Part shown: one piece after another, positions 7,441-16,958 of the stretch | Numbering within the stretch: position 1 is the first letter of the stretch | How the letters are laid out: the number at the start of each line of letters is the position of its first letter | NCBI GenBank assembly: GCA_030145715.1 | Contig: JAIXHQ010000010.1 | Coordinates: forward strand, 1-64,000 | Source of the DNA: Sphingopyxis sp. | GTDB taxonomy: Bacteria > Pseudomonadota > Alphaproteobacteria > Sphingomonadales > Sphingomonadaceae | Reading direction: 5' to 3' | DNA: 64,000 bases | The notes under the pieces: generated by a model | The model's database searches: none | What the model saw: the letters and a program-made list of their open reading frames with translations, nothing else | Told to the model about the DNA's origin: nothing | Program-made: the position numbers and the translations under genes

Positions 7441-8130
7441 ATGACCGATTGTGCGACCTGCGTTGTTCGAAACCGTGCGATCTGCGCGAGCCTGAACCCC
7501 GCGGAACTGGCCGCGCTTGGCAAGATGGGCCGCAAGCAAAAGGTCCGCGCGGGACAGACTTTGCTGTGGGAAGGGGACGGCGCGCCGGTTGTCGCCAATG
7601 TTCTGGAAGGCGTGCTGAAACTGGTGGTATCGACGGCGGATGGACGCGAACAGATCGTCGGCGTCGTCTTTGCGTCGGATTTCATCGGCCGTCCGTTCGG
7701 CAAGGAAAGCCCGTACAGCGTCACCGCGATGACCGACGCCGAACTGTGCATTTTCAATCGCAACAATTTCGACGAATTCGCAAGCTCGCACCCCGATCTG
7801 CAACAAAAGCTGCTGCGCCGCACGCTGGATGAGCTTGACCGCGCGCGCCACTGGATGATGCTGCTGGGCCGCAAGTCGGCGTCGGAAAAGGTGGCGTCCT
7901 TCCTGCTGGAAATGTCCGAGCGATTGTCGGGGCAGGGATGCCAGTCGCGCGCGCGCGACGGGTTCGAACTGCCCTTTGGACGCCAGCAGATCGCCGACAT
8001 ATTGGGCCTGACGATCGAAACGACGAGCCGCCAACTCACGAAGATGCGAGCCGACGGCGTCGTCGATCTTCCCTCTCGCCGTGAAATCGTCATCAACGAC
8101 CGGACGGCGATGGAGGATATGGCCGGGTAG
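7441..8130 (+). CDS. FNR-type oxygen-responsive regulator (FnrL/FnrN-like)
   Basis: A 229-residue Crp/Fnr protein with N-terminal cysteines C4, C7 and C15 (C-X2-C-X7-C) and an internal C103. This is the arrangement that holds an oxygen-labile 4Fe-4S cluster in FNR/FnrL proteins. The recognition helix IETTSRQL keeps the E-x-x-S-R residues that read TTGAT half-sites. Perfect or near-perfect TTGAT-N4-ATCAA boxes stand before ccoN/ompW and hemN just downstream, so those are its likely targets. The leader forms a stable hairpin abutting the start codon. Oxygen sensing is inferred from the cysteines. Confidence 0.9.
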   Translation: MTDCATCVVRNRAICASLNPAELAALGKMGRKQKVRAGQTLLWEGDGAPVVANVLEGVLKLVVSTADGREQIVGVVFASDFIGRPFGKESPYSVTAMTDAELCIFNRNNFDEFASSHPDLQQKLLRRTLDELDRARHWMMLLGRKSASEKVASFLLEMSERLSGQGCQSRARDGFELPFGRQQIADILGLTIETTSRQLTKMRADGVVDLPSRREIVINDRTAMEDMAG

Positions 8131-8138
8131 GGTAACGG

Positions 8139-8822
8139 TCAGAAGCGAAAGGCGACCCCGGCGCTGACCACCCATGGATCCAGCCGGTGCCGCGTCTTCA
8201 ACACTTCGGTTCCCCCCGCATACCAGCTTGCCGTCGGACGCATAACATATCGCTTGGCGTCGATCGACAGCGCCAGTCCGCTGGCATTCAACGGGACGTC
8301 GATCCCGGCCTGGATCGCGGCGCCGACCTTGTCGCTCATCTTCAATCGCGTCGCGCCCAGCGCCCGCGCCGTCGCGCCCGGCTTTTCGTCGATAAAGATG
8401 AAATAGCTGGGTCCCGCGCCGACATAGGGCCGGATGCCCCCGTCTTTGCCGAAATGATATTTCAGCGTCAGCGTCGCGGGTATGATCTTGGCGTCGGATA
8501 CCAGCGTCGCGCCGTTCAACCCGCCGCGGCCGTCGACGTCATGTTGGGTCACCCCGGCGATCGTTTCGATCGAGACGGCGTCGGACAGGAAATAGCTGAT
8601 CGCGATCGTCGGCGTAACATTGTCGTCGGCCTTGCTCTGTGTTCCGGAGGGCAGGCAGATGCGGTCGGTCTTGACGTCGGTGATCTTGCCGTCGGGCGCG
8701 ACATAGGTCGCCATCAGCTTGAACTGGACATCGCCCGATTTGGCGAATGCCGATCCCGGCAGCGCGATCGCGGCGGCCAACGCGATGGCGATCGCGGGGA
8801 GGGCGGGGGTGTTGTTTTTCAT
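8139..8822 (-). CDS. OmpW/AlkL family outer-membrane protein
   Basis: A 227-residue protein with a signal peptide (cleavage after GSAFA, near residue 27) and alternating strands of a small eight-strand barrel. OmpW-like features are YVAPDG early, the YFLSDAVSIETIAGV strand, LKYHFG then IRPYVGAGPSYFIF, and a C-terminal aromatic (AGVAFRF). These proteins pass hydrophobic compounds across the outer membrane. It is divergent from ccoN and shares the FNR box at 8901-8914; OmpW of enteric bacteria is also FNR-controlled. It converges with the FNR-type gene. Confidence 0.85.
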   Translation of the reverse strand: MKNNTPALPAIAIALAAAIALPGSAFAKSGDVQFKLMATYVAPDGKITDVKTDRICLPSGTQSKADDNVTPTIAISYFLSDAVSIETIAGVTQHDVDGRGGLNGATLVSDAKIIPATLTLKYHFGKDGGIRPYVGAGPSYFIFIDEKPGATARALGATRLKMSDKVGAAIQAGIDVPLNASGLALSIDAKRYVMRPTASWYAGGTEVLKTRHRLDPWVVSAGVAFRF

Positions 8823-8900
8823 CGGATTTACCTCCTGTTTGGGTGGTTCATCCCTGCTCCCGGCCTAATTCGCGCGCATTGATGCGGCGCAACAAGTTCG

Positions 8901-8914
8901 TTGATCCCGATCAA
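8901..8914. promoter_or_regulatory. Perfect FNR box (anaerobox) between ompW-like gene and ccoN
   Basis: TTGATCCCGATCAA matches the FNR/FixK consensus TTGAT-N4-ATCAA at all ten defined positions. It lies 78 bases upstream of the ccoN start and 79 from the OmpW-like start, so it could serve either promoter. Confidence 0.88.
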
Positions 8915-8991
8915 TGTTTCCCCGCCCGCGCCCGTCCATGGCGGTCCCGAACCGCGTAGCCGCATGGCCGCGCCAAGCAGGGACAAGCGAC

Positions 8992-10650
8992 ATGGACGGT
9001 CTGGTAACAAGGGCGGGGGGCTGGCTGGGATTGACCTTGCTCGCCTTGGTAATGGCGGCGCTCGCGATCGACGGGCCATTCGCGGTGCATATGACAATCG
9101 TCGCGCTGGCGTGCCTCATCATGCTGTGGGTGACCGTCACGCGCGCCGACTATGGCGCCCTGACGCGCGGGCTGTTGAAGGCGCCCGCCGATCAGGGGGC
9201 CTATGATGACGATCCGATCCGCTGGGGCGTCATCGCGACGTTATTCTGGGGCGTCGCGGGGATGGCCGCTGGCCTCTTTATCGCGCTTCAGCTCGCCTTT
9301 CCCGCGCTCAACCTCAATCTCGAATATACGACTTTTGGACGCTTGCGGCCGCTGCACACCTCGGCGGTGATATTCGCCTTTGGCGGCAATGCGCTGATCG
9401 CGACGAGCTATTATGTCGTGCAGCGGACCTGCCGCGCGCGGCTCGCCTTTCCGACGCTCGCCCGGTTCGTCTTCTGGGGGTATCAGCTATTCCTCGTGCT
9501 CGCGGCGACCGGCTATCTGATGGGCGTCACCGGGGGCAAGGAATATGCCGAACCCGAATGGTATGTCGATCTGTGGCTGACGATCGTCTGGGTCTCCTAT
9601 CTGGTCGTCTTCGTCGGCACGATCGTAAAACGCCGCGAGCCGCATATCTATGTCGCGAACTGGTTTTACCTCAGTTTCATCATCACCATCGCGATGCTTC
9701 ACATCGTCAACAACCTGGCGATGCCGGCCAGCCTGCTGGGGTCGAAAAGCTATGCCGCCTTTGCCGGGGTACAGGATGCGCTGACCCAGTGGTGGTATGG
9801 GCATAATGCGGTCGGTTTTTTCCTGACCGCCGGTTTCCTGGCGATGATGTATTATTTCGTGCCGAAACAGGCCGAACGCCCGGTCTACAGCTATCGCCTG
9901 TCGATCATCCATTTCTGGTCGCTGATCTTCCTCTATATCTGGGCGGGTCCGCACCATCTTCATTACACCGCGCTGCCCGACTGGGCGCAGACGCTGGGCA
10001 TGGTGTTTTCGATCATGCTGTGGATGCCAAGCTGGGGCGGCATGATCAACGGCCTGATGACGCTGAACGGCGCGTGGGACAAGATCCGCACCGATCCGAT
10101 CATCCGCATGATGGTGATGGCGCTGGCCTTTTACGGCATGAGCACCTTCGAAGGCCCGATGATGTCGATCAAATGGGTCAACTCCATGTCGCATTATACC
10201 GACTGGACGATCGGGCATGTACACAGCGGCGCGCTTGGCTGGAACGGCATGATTACCTTTGCCTGCGTCTATTATCTCGTGCCGCGCCTGTGGGGCCGCG
10301 ACAGACTCTACAGCCTGCGCATGGTCAACTGGCACTTCTGGCTCGCGACCGTCGGGATCGTTTTCTACGCTGCGTCGATGTGGGTCGCTGGCATCATGCA
10401 GGGGCTGATGTGGCGCGAATATGGCGCCGACGGATACCTCGTCTACAGCTTTGTCGAAAGCGTCGCGGCGATGCACCCGATGTATCTGATCCGCGCCGCG
10501 GGCGGCGGCATGTATCTCGCCGGATTTCTCATCATGGTCTTCAACGTCTGGGCGACGATCGCGGGCCGGGTCCGCACCGAAAAGCCGATGACCGAAACGC
10601 CTCACAATGCCGCGGCGGATCGCCCGATCGCGCCTGTTCCCGCCGCATAA
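8992..10650 (+). CDS. ccoN: Cytochrome cbb3 oxidase catalytic subunit I
   Basis: A 552-residue multi-helix membrane protein, the heme-copper subunit of the high-affinity cbb3 terminal oxidase, which reduces O2 and pumps protons. Ligand histidines are visible: H122 (LHTSAVIF), H271 (YGHNAVGF), H321 and H322 (GPHHLHY), and H409/H411 ([11 protein letters not shown]). The ATG at 8992 follows agggac at proper spacing. The in-frame ATG at 8914 overlaps the FNR box and is unlikely. It heads the operon; ccoO begins 11 bases after its stop. Confidence 0.96.
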   Translation: MDGLVTRAGGWLGLTLLALVMAALAIDGPFAVHMTIVALACLIMLWVTVTRADYGALTRGLLKAPADQGAYDDDPIRWGVIATLFWGVAGMAAGLFIALQLAFPALNLNLEYTTFGRLRPLHTSAVIFAFGGNALIATSYYVVQRTCRARLAFPTLARFVFWGYQLFLVLAATGYLMGVTGGKEYAEPEWYVDLWLTIVWVSYLVVFVGTIVKRREPHIYVANWFYLSFIITIAMLHIVNNLAMPASLLGSKSYAAFAGVQDALTQWWYGHNAVGFFLTAGFLAMMYYFVPKQAERPVYSYRLSIIHFWSLIFLYIWAGPHHLHYTALPDWAQTLGMVFSIMLWMPSWGGMINGLMTLNGAWDKIRTDPIIRMMVMALAFYGMSTFEGPMMSIKWVNSMSHYTDWTIGHVHSGALGWNGMITFACVYYLVPRLWGRDRLYSLRMVNWHFWLATVGIVFYAASMWVAGIMQGLMWREYGADGYLVYSFVESVAAMHPMYLIRAAGGGMYLAGFLIMVFNVWATIAGRVRTEKPMTETPHNAAADRPIAPVPAA

Positions 10651-10661
10651 GGACCGAAGAA

Positions 10662-11426
10662 ATGGCCACAAAACCTGCCAAGAAAGGCTTCGACCACAAA
10701 AGGATCGAGCGCAACGTGACATTGCTCGGCGCGCTCGCGCTGGTGACGGTGACGATCGGCGGCATCGTCGAGATCGCGCCGCTGTTCTGGATCGACAACA
10801 CGATCGAGAAGGTAGAGGGGATGCGGCCCTATACCCCCCTCGAACTCGCCGGGCGCAACATCTATATCCGCGAAGGCTGCTACACCTGTCACAGCCAGAT
10901 GATCCGTCCGTTTCGCGACGAGGTCGAACGCTATGGCAACTACAGCCTCGCGGCCGAAAGCATGTACGACCATCCGTTCCAATGGGGGTCGAAACGCACC
11001 GGGCCCGACCTGGCGCGCGTCGGCGGTCGCTATTCGGACGAATGGCACAAGGCGCATCTGATCGATCCGCGCAGCGTCGTGCCCGAATCGATCATGCCGC
11101 CCTATGCCTTTCTCGCCGACCGCGATCTGAAGACCGGCGACATGGCGAACGACCTGACCGCGCTCTATCGCGTCGGCGTTCCCTATACAAAGACCGACAT
11201 CGCAAAAGCCAATGCCGACATCCCGGCCCAAGCCGATCCCGCCGCGGGGGCGGGCGACCTTCAGCAACGCTATCCAAAGTCGCAGGTCCGCGATTTCGAC
11301 GGCGACCCGAACCGCGTGACGGAGATGGATGCGCTGATCGCCTATCTCCAGATGCTGGGTACGCTGGTCGACGTCGACAAGGGGGCGCCGCAGGAACGCG
11401 CCGGCGAAACGGAGACAGCGCGATGA
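10662..11426 (+). CDS. ccoO: Cytochrome cbb3 oxidase mono-heme subunit II
   Basis: A 254-residue membrane-anchored c-type cytochrome that feeds electrons to CcoN. An N-terminal anchor (about residues 18-42) is followed by a heme-attachment motif C73-Y-T-C76-H77 ([11 protein letters not shown]). The probable axial methionine lies in SIMPPYAF. The downstream ATGA overlap with ccoQ (11423-11426) indicates translational coupling. Length and motifs match FixO/CcoO throughout. Confidence 0.96.
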   Translation: MATKPAKKGFDHKRIERNVTLLGALALVTVTIGGIVEIAPLFWIDNTIEKVEGMRPYTPLELAGRNIYIREGCYTCHSQMIRPFRDEVERYGNYSLAAESMYDHPFQWGSKRTGPDLARVGGRYSDEWHKAHLIDPRSVVPESIMPPYAFLADRDLKTGDMANDLTALYRVGVPYTKTDIAKANADIPAQADPAAGAGDLQQRYPKSQVRDFDGDPNRVTEMDALIAYLQMLGTLVDVDKGAPQERAGETETAR

Positions 11427-11581
11427 CCTATGAGGGCCTTCGCCATTTTGCCGACAGTTGGGGGCTGCTCGCCATGACCCTGCTGTTCCTCTTTCTCATC
11501 GCCTGGCCGTTTCGCGGCAAGGCCCGCGCCCGGAATGAAGAGGCCGCGAACATGATCTTCAAGGAAGACGACCATGGCTGA
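11423..11581 (+). CDS. ccoQ: Cbb3 oxidase subunit CcoQ (FixQ)
   Basis: A 52-residue single-span membrane protein: a short N-terminus, one hydrophobic helix (about residues 14-30, [16 protein letters not shown]) and a charged tail ([14 protein letters not shown]). This is the usual CcoQ form, a stabiliser of the assembled oxidase. It overlaps the ccoO stop by four bases and the ccoP start by eight. Confidence 0.9.
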   Translation: MTYEGLRHFADSWGLLAMTLLFLFLIAWPFRGKARARNEEAANMIFKEDDHG

Positions 11582-12497
11582 GCACAAGCATATCGACGAA
11601 GCCACCGGCACCAGCACGGTGGGTCACGAATGGGACGGGATCGAGGAACTCGACACGCCGATGCCGCGCTGGTGGCTATGGACATTTTACGCCACGATCG
11701 TCTGGGCGTTGGGCTATGTCATCCTCTATCCCGCCTGGCCGCTGGTGGACGGCGCGACAAAGGGCGTTTTGGGCTGGTCCAGTCGCGGTGATCTGCAAAA
11801 GGAAATGGCGGCGGATGCCAGGCGCCGCGCGCCAACGGCCAACGCCATCGCGGCCACCGCGATCACCGACCTGCCGACGAAACCCCGGTTGATGCAGGCG
11901 GCGGTTCAGGGCGGCGGGTCGGCCTTTCGCGTCTATTGCGTCCAATGCCATGGCGCGGGCGGGGCGGGCGTGAAAAATCTCTATCCCAGCCTGACCGACG
12001 ACGATTGGCTGTGGGGCGGCGACCTGGCCAGCATCGAATATACGGTGACACATGGTATCCGGAACCCGGACCATAAGGCGACACGCACCAGCTTGATGCC
12101 CGCCTTTGGCCGCGACGGCATATTGGATGCCGCACAGGTCGGCGATGTCGTCAGCTTTGTCCGCACGATCAGCCGTCAGGAAAGGCCGAGCGCGTCGTCG
12201 GCGCGGGGGGCGACCTTGTTTGCCGACAATTGCGCGGTGTGTCATGGCACAGGCGGCGAGGGCGGGCGTCAGGTCGGCGCGCCACGGTTGAACGACGCGA
12301 TCTGGCTTTATGGCGGCGACCGCGACAGCCTGACGGCAACGGTGAACCAGCCACGTAACGGGGTGATGCCGCGCTGGGGCGACCGGCTCGATCCAGCGAC
12401 GATCAAGATGCTGTCCGCCTATGTCTATTCGCTGGGCGGCGGCGAAAAGGGGCTTGCTCCGGTGGCCGAAGGGCGGGGAGCAGATGGCCAGCCCTGA
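11574..12497 (+). CDS. ccoP: Cytochrome cbb3 oxidase di-heme subunit III
   Basis: A 307-residue membrane-anchored di-heme cytochrome c. The anchor helix lies at about residues 33-52 (WWLWTFYATIVWALGYV), preceded by the FixP-type segment HEWDGIEELDTPMPRWW. The two heme sites are C122-V-Q-C125-H126 and C220-A-V-C223-H224. It receives electrons from the bc1 branch. The start overlaps ccoQ by eight bases, and ccoG starts within its last codons. Confidence 0.95.
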   Translation: MAEHKHIDEATGTSTVGHEWDGIEELDTPMPRWWLWTFYATIVWALGYVILYPAWPLVDGATKGVLGWSSRGDLQKEMAADARRRAPTANAIAATAITDLPTKPRLMQAAVQGGGSAFRVYCVQCHGAGGAGVKNLYPSLTDDDWLWGGDLASIEYTVTHGIRNPDHKATRTSLMPAFGRDGILDAAQVGDVVSFVRTISRQERPSASSARGATLFADNCAVCHGTGGEGGRQVGAPRLNDAIWLYGGDRDSLTATVNQPRNGVMPRWGDRLDPATIKMLSAYVYSLGGGEKGLAPVAEGRGADGQP

Positions 12498-13941
12498 GGA
12501 CCTGTCCGGTCAGCCTGCGCCGCTTTATGAGGCACGGAAGGGCGTTTACCCAAAGGCGGTGAACGGCCCCTTCCGCCGCTTCAAGTGGGCGGTCATGGCG
12601 GGGGCGCTGGCGGTCTATTACGCTATGCCGTGGGTCCGGTGGGATCGCGGGCCCTATGCGCCCGATCAGGCGGTGCTCGTCGATCTGGCGAACCGGCGTT
12701 TCTACATGTTCCAGATCGAAATCTGGCCGCATGAATTTTATTATGTCGCGGGCCTGCTCATCATGGCGGGGATCGGGCTGTTCCTGGTCACCAGCGCGGT
12801 GGGAAGGGCTTGGTGCGGCTATGCCTGTCCGCAGACAGTGTGGACCGACCTGTTCCAGCATGTCGACCGGCTGATCGACGGCGATCGCAACGCGCAGATG
12901 CGGCTGGCGAATGGGCCATGGAATGCAGGAAAGCTGGCAAGGCGCGGCCTGAAATATGCGATATACCTTGCCATCGCCTTTTGGACCGGCGGCGCATGGA
13001 TCATGTATTTCGCCGATGCGCCGACGCTGACGGTGGATTTCTGGACCGGGCAGGCGGCGCCCGTCGCCTATGGGACGGTGGCGGTGCTGACCGCCACCAC
13101 CTTCATCCTCGGTGGTTTCCTGCGCGAACAGGTGTGCGTCTATATGTGCCCCTGGCCGCGCATCCAGACGACGATGATGGACGAAAAATCGCTGCTGGTG
13201 ACTTATCGGGACTGGCGCGGTGAACCGCGCGGCAGCGTCAAGAAAGCACAGGCTCATCCCGGCGCCTTTGGCGACTGCGTCGATTGCAGTCAGTGCGTCG
13301 CGGTCTGCCCGACGGGCATCGACATTCGCGAAGGGCCGCAGATCGGCTGTATCACCTGCGCGCTGTGCATCGACGCCTGTGACGGCGTGATGAAGCAGAT
13401 CGGTCGCCCGCGCGGGCTGATCGATTATTGCACACTCGACGACGCCATGGTCGAAAAGGCGGGTGGCAAGGGGCAGCCCGTCCACAAGACGCTGACCCGT
13501 CCGCGCACTTTGATCTATTTCGGGGCGTGGGCGGCGATCGGCGCGGCGATGCTGTTTTCACTCGGCCAGCGCACCCGGTTGGACCTGGCTGTCCAGCACG
13601 ATCGCAGCCCGCTCTATGTTCAATTGTCCGACGGCGCGATCCGCAACAACTATACGCTAAAGCTGCGCAACATGGAAAGGCGCCCCCGCCGGGTTGCGGT
13701 GACGGTCGCGGGCCTGCCCGGCGCCGTTCTGTGGAGCGGTGCGGGATCGCGCGAAGACGCCGCGCGGCGCATCGAAATGTCGCTGGCCGCGGACAGCGTC
13801 ACCAGCGTCAAACTGTTCATCGCGGCGCCGGCCAACGGACCGGCGCGACAGGATTTCACGATCCGCGCAGAGGGCCTCGACGGCGATCGGCGTGGCGACA
13901 GCGACATCATCCAGTTCGACCAGCCAGAGGCAGGACAATGA
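12484..13941 (+). CDS. ccoG: Cbb3 oxidase accessory ferredoxin-type protein
   Basis: A 485-residue CcoG/FixG/RdxA protein with membrane helices near residues 35-52 and 85-105 and further spans. Two 4Fe-4S clusters are formed by C265, C268, C271 and C275 plus the second set in GCITCALCIDACDG. A C-terminal Ig-like periplasmic domain follows a last helix at about 340-360. CcoG is implicated in copper reduction and delivery during oxidase maturation. Its start lies 14 bases inside ccoP. Confidence 0.93.
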   Translation: MASPEDLSGQPAPLYEARKGVYPKAVNGPFRRFKWAVMAGALAVYYAMPWVRWDRGPYAPDQAVLVDLANRRFYMFQIEIWPHEFYYVAGLLIMAGIGLFLVTSAVGRAWCGYACPQTVWTDLFQHVDRLIDGDRNAQMRLANGPWNAGKLARRGLKYAIYLAIAFWTGGAWIMYFADAPTLTVDFWTGQAAPVAYGTVAVLTATTFILGGFLREQVCVYMCPWPRIQTTMMDEKSLLVTYRDWRGEPRGSVKKAQAHPGAFGDCVDCSQCVAVCPTGIDIREGPQIGCITCALCIDACDGVMKQIGRPRGLIDYCTLDDAMVEKAGGKGQPVHKTLTRPRTLIYFGAWAAIGAAMLFSLGQRTRLDLAVQHDRSPLYVQLSDGAIRNNYTLKLRNMERRPRRVAVTVAGLPGAVLWSGAGSREDAARRIEMSLAADSVTSVKLFIAAPANGPARQDFTIRAEGLDGDRRGDSDIIQFDQPEAGQ

Positions 13942-14408
13942 CTGATAGGCGCAAGCCAAAACCCTTCACCGGCCGACATATGGCGGCGATCCTCGTCGGT
14001 TTTTTCGCGGTTGTGATCGCGGTCAACGTGACGATGGCGCGTTTCGCCGTGTCGACCTTTGGCGGCAAGGTGGTCGAAAACAGCTATGTCGCCAGCCAGA
14101 ATTACAATGAATGGCTGAAACGCGCGGCGATACAGGACCGTCTGGGGTGGAGCGAAGGCGTCACGCTCGATGCCGACCGGCATGTCTTGCTGACCGTTCG
14201 CAAGGATGACCGGCTGCTCGGCGACTTGACCGTTTCGGCGACCGTCAACCATCCCGTCGGGCGCGCCGCGCCTGCGGCGCTCGGCTTTGCGCCGATGCCG
14301 GGCGGCGGGCTGCGTTCGATCCGGCCGCTGGCGACCGGGCGCTGGCGGCTCGATCTGGTGGTGCGGCACGGCGCGGACGAAGCGCGCTATCGAAAGGATC
14401 TGCGATGA
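13938..14408 (+). CDS. ccoH: Cbb3 oxidase assembly protein CcoH (FixH)
   Basis: A 156-residue protein with one N-terminal membrane helix (about residues 14-34) and a periplasmic domain containing the FixH pattern SYVASQNYNEWL. FixH/CcoH is needed for cbb3 maturation and interacts with the oxidase and the copper pump. It overlaps ccoG and ccoI by four bases each. Confidence 0.88.
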   Translation: MTDRRKPKPFTGRHMAAILVGFFAVVIAVNVTMARFAVSTFGGKVVENSYVASQNYNEWLKRAAIQDRLGWSEGVTLDADRHVLLTVRKDDRLLGDLTVSATVNHPVGRAAPAALGFAPMPGGGLRSIRPLATGRWRLDLVVRHGADEARYRKDLR

Positions 14409-16519
14409 GCGTCATCGCTCTTATCGAACGCGATTTCGCCGTTCCGGACATCCGCTGCGCCGGTTGCATTGCAAAGCTGGAGCAGGGGCTGGTGCGCGAT
14501 AAGCGCATCGCCGCCGCGCGCGTCAACTTCACCGCCAAGCGTGTCCACCTGTCATATCTGCCCGACACCGGGTTGCCCGACCTGATCGGCGCCTTTTCGA
14601 ACCTGGGGTTCGAGGCGCATCCGATCGGAACGGGCGCGGACGCTGGCGATGCCGAGGCGGAGACGAGCCGCGAACTGCTGCGCGCTGTCGCGGTGTCGGG
14701 CTTTGCGATGATGAATATCATGCTGTTGTCGGTTTCGGTTTGGTCGGGCGCGGCGGGCGCGACGCGCGACCTGTTCCACTGGCTGTCGGCCGCCATTGCC
14801 TTGCCGACCGTCGCCTACGCCGGACGGCCTTTTTTCCGCTCTGCGTGGCGGGCGCTGCGGCATGGCCGCACCAATATGGACGTCCCGATCAGCATCGGCG
14901 TCGCGCTTGTCTGTGCGATCAGCCTTTACGAGACCGCGACGAGCGGCCCCCATGCCTATTTCGACGGTGCGGCGATGCTCCTCTTTTTCCTGCTCTGCGG
15001 GCGCTGGCTCGACAGCGTCATGCGCGACCGCGCGCGGGGCGGAGTCACCGCGCTGCTGCGCAACATGGGCACCGGCGCCATGGTGATCGGCGACGATGAC
15101 CGAAGCCGGTGGGTTGATGCGACCGCGATCGATCCCGGCATGGTGATGCTCGTCGCGGCCGGCGAGCGGCTGGCCGCCGATGGTGTCGTTGTGGGCGGGC
15201 AAAGCCAGATCGACCTGTCGCTGCTGACGGGGGAAAGCGCGCCGCAGCGCGTCCGGCACGACGACCGGGTGAATGCCGGGACGCTCAACCTCGACGCGCC
15301 AATTCGCGTCCGCGTGACGGCGGCGGGTGCCGATACCGCCATTGCCGATATCGCGCGGCTGATGGGAGAGGCGGCACAGGGCAAGTCGCATTATGTGCGG
15401 ATCGCCGACCGCGCGGCACGCCTGTATGCGCCCGCCGTGCATTGTCTGGCGCTGATGGCCTTTGCCGGCTGGATGATCGCGGGGACGGGCTGGCATCAAA
15501 GCCTGTTGATCGCCGCCGCCGTGCTCATCATCACCTGTCCCTGCGCACTGGGCCTTGCAGTGCCCGCGGCACAGATCGTCGCGGCGGGTGAATTGATGCG
15601 CGCGGGTGTGTTGATAAAGGACGGTTCCGCCCTCGAACGGCTGGCGGAGGTTGACCGCGCATTTGTGGACAAGACCGGCACGCTGACACTCGGCCGTCCC
15701 GAAGCGATCGATCTCGACCGGTTCGACATCGGCGTGAAATCACTGATCCTCGCGCTGTCGCGGACAAGCCGCCACCCGCTCAGCGAGGCGTTGACGCGCG
15801 GGCTTCAGGCGTCCGATGTCCGCCCCGTCGAAGTCACGTCGGTCCGCGAGACGCCGGGCTTTGGCATGGAGGCGCTGTGGGGCGACCGCGTCGTGAAGCT
15901 GGGTCGGCCGCAAAGCGCCAGTGTGGGCGATGCCCTCGCGACCGAGCTGTCGGTGGACGGCCGCCCCGTCGCGACGATCCGCTTTGCCGACCGGTTGCGC
16001 CCCGACGCCGCCGCCGCGATCGACGCGCTTGGGCGAGAGGGCATTGACGCGATGATCCTGTCGGGCGACCGTGCCCAGGCCGTCGCGCCGGTGGCGCGCG
16101 AACTGGGCCTGACCGCCCAGACCGGGATGACCCCGCAGGACAAGCTGGCGGCGATCGGACGTCAGGCCGCCTTGGGTCACAGGGTGCTGATGATCGGGGA
16201 CGGGTTGAATGACGGTCCCGCCCTTGCCGCCGGTCATGCCTCGATGGCGCCGGGGTCGGCGAGCGACGTCGGCAAAAATGCTGCTGACTGCATCTTTCTG
16301 GGCGACCATATGATGCCGGTTGTGTCCGCAGTCCGCATGGCGCGCCGGACGCAGGCGATCGTGCGGCAGAATTTCATGCTGGCGATCGGCTATAATGCGA
16401 TCGCGGTCCCGCTCGCTTTCCTTGGTTTCGTGACCCCGCTCGTCGCCGCGATTGCCATGTCGGGATCGTCGCTGATCGTCGTCGGCAACGCGCTGCGATT
16501 GAAAAGGACGATCCGGTGA
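14405..16519 (+). CDS. ccoI: Copper-transporting P1B-type ATPase for cbb3 assembly
   Basis: A 704-residue P-type ATPase of the CcoI/FixI group, which exports copper for insertion into the oxidase. An N-terminal metal-binding domain carries C18-A-G-C21. The actuator TGES lies at 275-278, and the membrane metal site is C378-P-C380. The phosphorylated aspartate is D422 (DKTGTLT), and the hinge GDGLND is at 598-603. All catalytic residues are intact. It is coupled by overlap to ccoH upstream and ccoS downstream. Confidence 0.95.
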   Translation: MSVIALIERDFAVPDIRCAGCIAKLEQGLVRDKRIAAARVNFTAKRVHLSYLPDTGLPDLIGAFSNLGFEAHPIGTGADAGDAEAETSRELLRAVAVSGFAMMNIMLLSVSVWSGAAGATRDLFHWLSAAIALPTVAYAGRPFFRSAWRALRHGRTNMDVPISIGVALVCAISLYETATSGPHAYFDGAAMLLFFLLCGRWLDSVMRDRARGGVTALLRNMGTGAMVIGDDDRSRWVDATAIDPGMVMLVAAGERLAADGVVVGGQSQIDLSLLTGESAPQRVRHDDRVNAGTLNLDAPIRVRVTAAGADTAIADIARLMGEAAQGKSHYVRIADRAARLYAPAVHCLALMAFAGWMIAGTGWHQSLLIAAAVLIITCPCALGLAVPAAQIVAAGELMRAGVLIKDGSALERLAEVDRAFVDKTGTLTLGRPEAIDLDRFDIGVKSLILALSRTSRHPLSEALTRGLQASDVRPVEVTSVRETPGFGMEALWGDRVVKLGRPQSASVGDALATELSVDGRPVATIRFADRLRPDAAAAIDALGREGIDAMILSGDRAQAVAPVARELGLTAQTGMTPQDKLAAIGRQAALGHRVLMIGDGLNDGPALAAGHASMAPGSASDVGKNAADCIFLGDHMMPVVSAVRMARRTQAIVRQNFMLAIGYNAIAVPLAFLGFVTPLVAAIAMSGSSLIVVGNALRLKRTIR

Positions 16520-16671
16520 GCGGCCTCATCTTCCTCATCCCGATCGCGCTCGGATTGGGCCTGCTGGGGCTCGCCGCCTTTTTCTGGTCGCTTCGCAAGG
16601 GACAGTTCGACGACCTCGACGGGGCGGCGCTCCGCATCTTCGTTGAGGATGAAGAGGGGAGGGAAGCATGA
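16516..16671 (+). CDS. ccoS: Cbb3 oxidase maturation protein CcoS
   Basis: A 51-residue protein starting at GTG inside the ccoI stop region. One membrane helix (about residues 4-24) is followed by the typical FWSLRKGQFDDLDG motif and a short acidic tail. CcoS is required for cofactor insertion into cbb3 oxidase. The stop overlaps the start of the following small gene by four bases. Confidence 0.93.
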   Translation: MSGLIFLIPIALGLGLLGLAAFFWSLRKGQFDDLDGAALRIFVEDEEGREA

Positions 16672-16898
16672 CCCTGCGCAGGATCGTGATGGCGGTGGGC
16701 GCGGCGGCGCTGATGCAACCGCCGGTCGTGGGGGAGGCAAGGGTGCTGACGATCCCCGTCTGTGGCGGCGGCGTAAACCGGATCATCATTCCCGGCGATC
16801 CTGCCGATCCGGGTGGGCGCGGCGATTGCGCCAAGGCCTGTCACGCGATTACCGAACGGCGCACCAAGACGGGGTCGGACAAAAAGCGGTGTTGCTAG
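16668..16898 (+). CDS. Small Cys-rich exported protein at the end of the cco operon
   Basis: A 76-residue protein of unrecognised family. An N-terminal stretch (MTLRRIVMAVGAAALM) looks like a short signal peptide or anchor. The mature part has five cysteines: C32 (VCGGG), C54 and C58 (CAKACH) and a terminal C75-C76 pair. CAKACH is C-X3-C-H, one residue longer than a heme c site. The ATG overlaps the ccoS stop, so it belongs to the operon by translational coupling. A metal or redox role in oxidase assembly is speculation from position and cysteines. Confidence 0.65.
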   Translation: MTLRRIVMAVGAAALMQPPVVGEARVLTIPVCGGGVNRIIIPGDPADPGGRGDCAKACHAITERRTKTGSDKKRCC

Positions 16899-16909
16899 AC
16901 GCCCCGACG

Positions 16910-16923
16910 TTGATCCCGGTCAA
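16910..16923. promoter_or_regulatory. FNR box before hemN
   Basis: TTGATCCCGGTCAA matches TTGAT-N4-ATCAA at nine of ten defined positions. It lies 36 bases before the hemN start codon and shares the CCCG core with the box before ccoN. Confidence 0.75.
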
Positions 16924-16958
16924 TGTCGGCAGTCCGACGCGGCCTTAGGAGGGCCGTC

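Noticed and set aside
8914..8991. An upstream ATG for ccoN
   Set aside because: It would overlap the FNR box and add 26 residues not typical of CcoN; the ATG at 8992 has a ribosome-binding site.
16705..16898. C-type cytochrome in the small gene after ccoS
   Set aside because: The motif is C-A-K-A-C-H, three residues between the cysteines, not the two needed for standard heme attachment.
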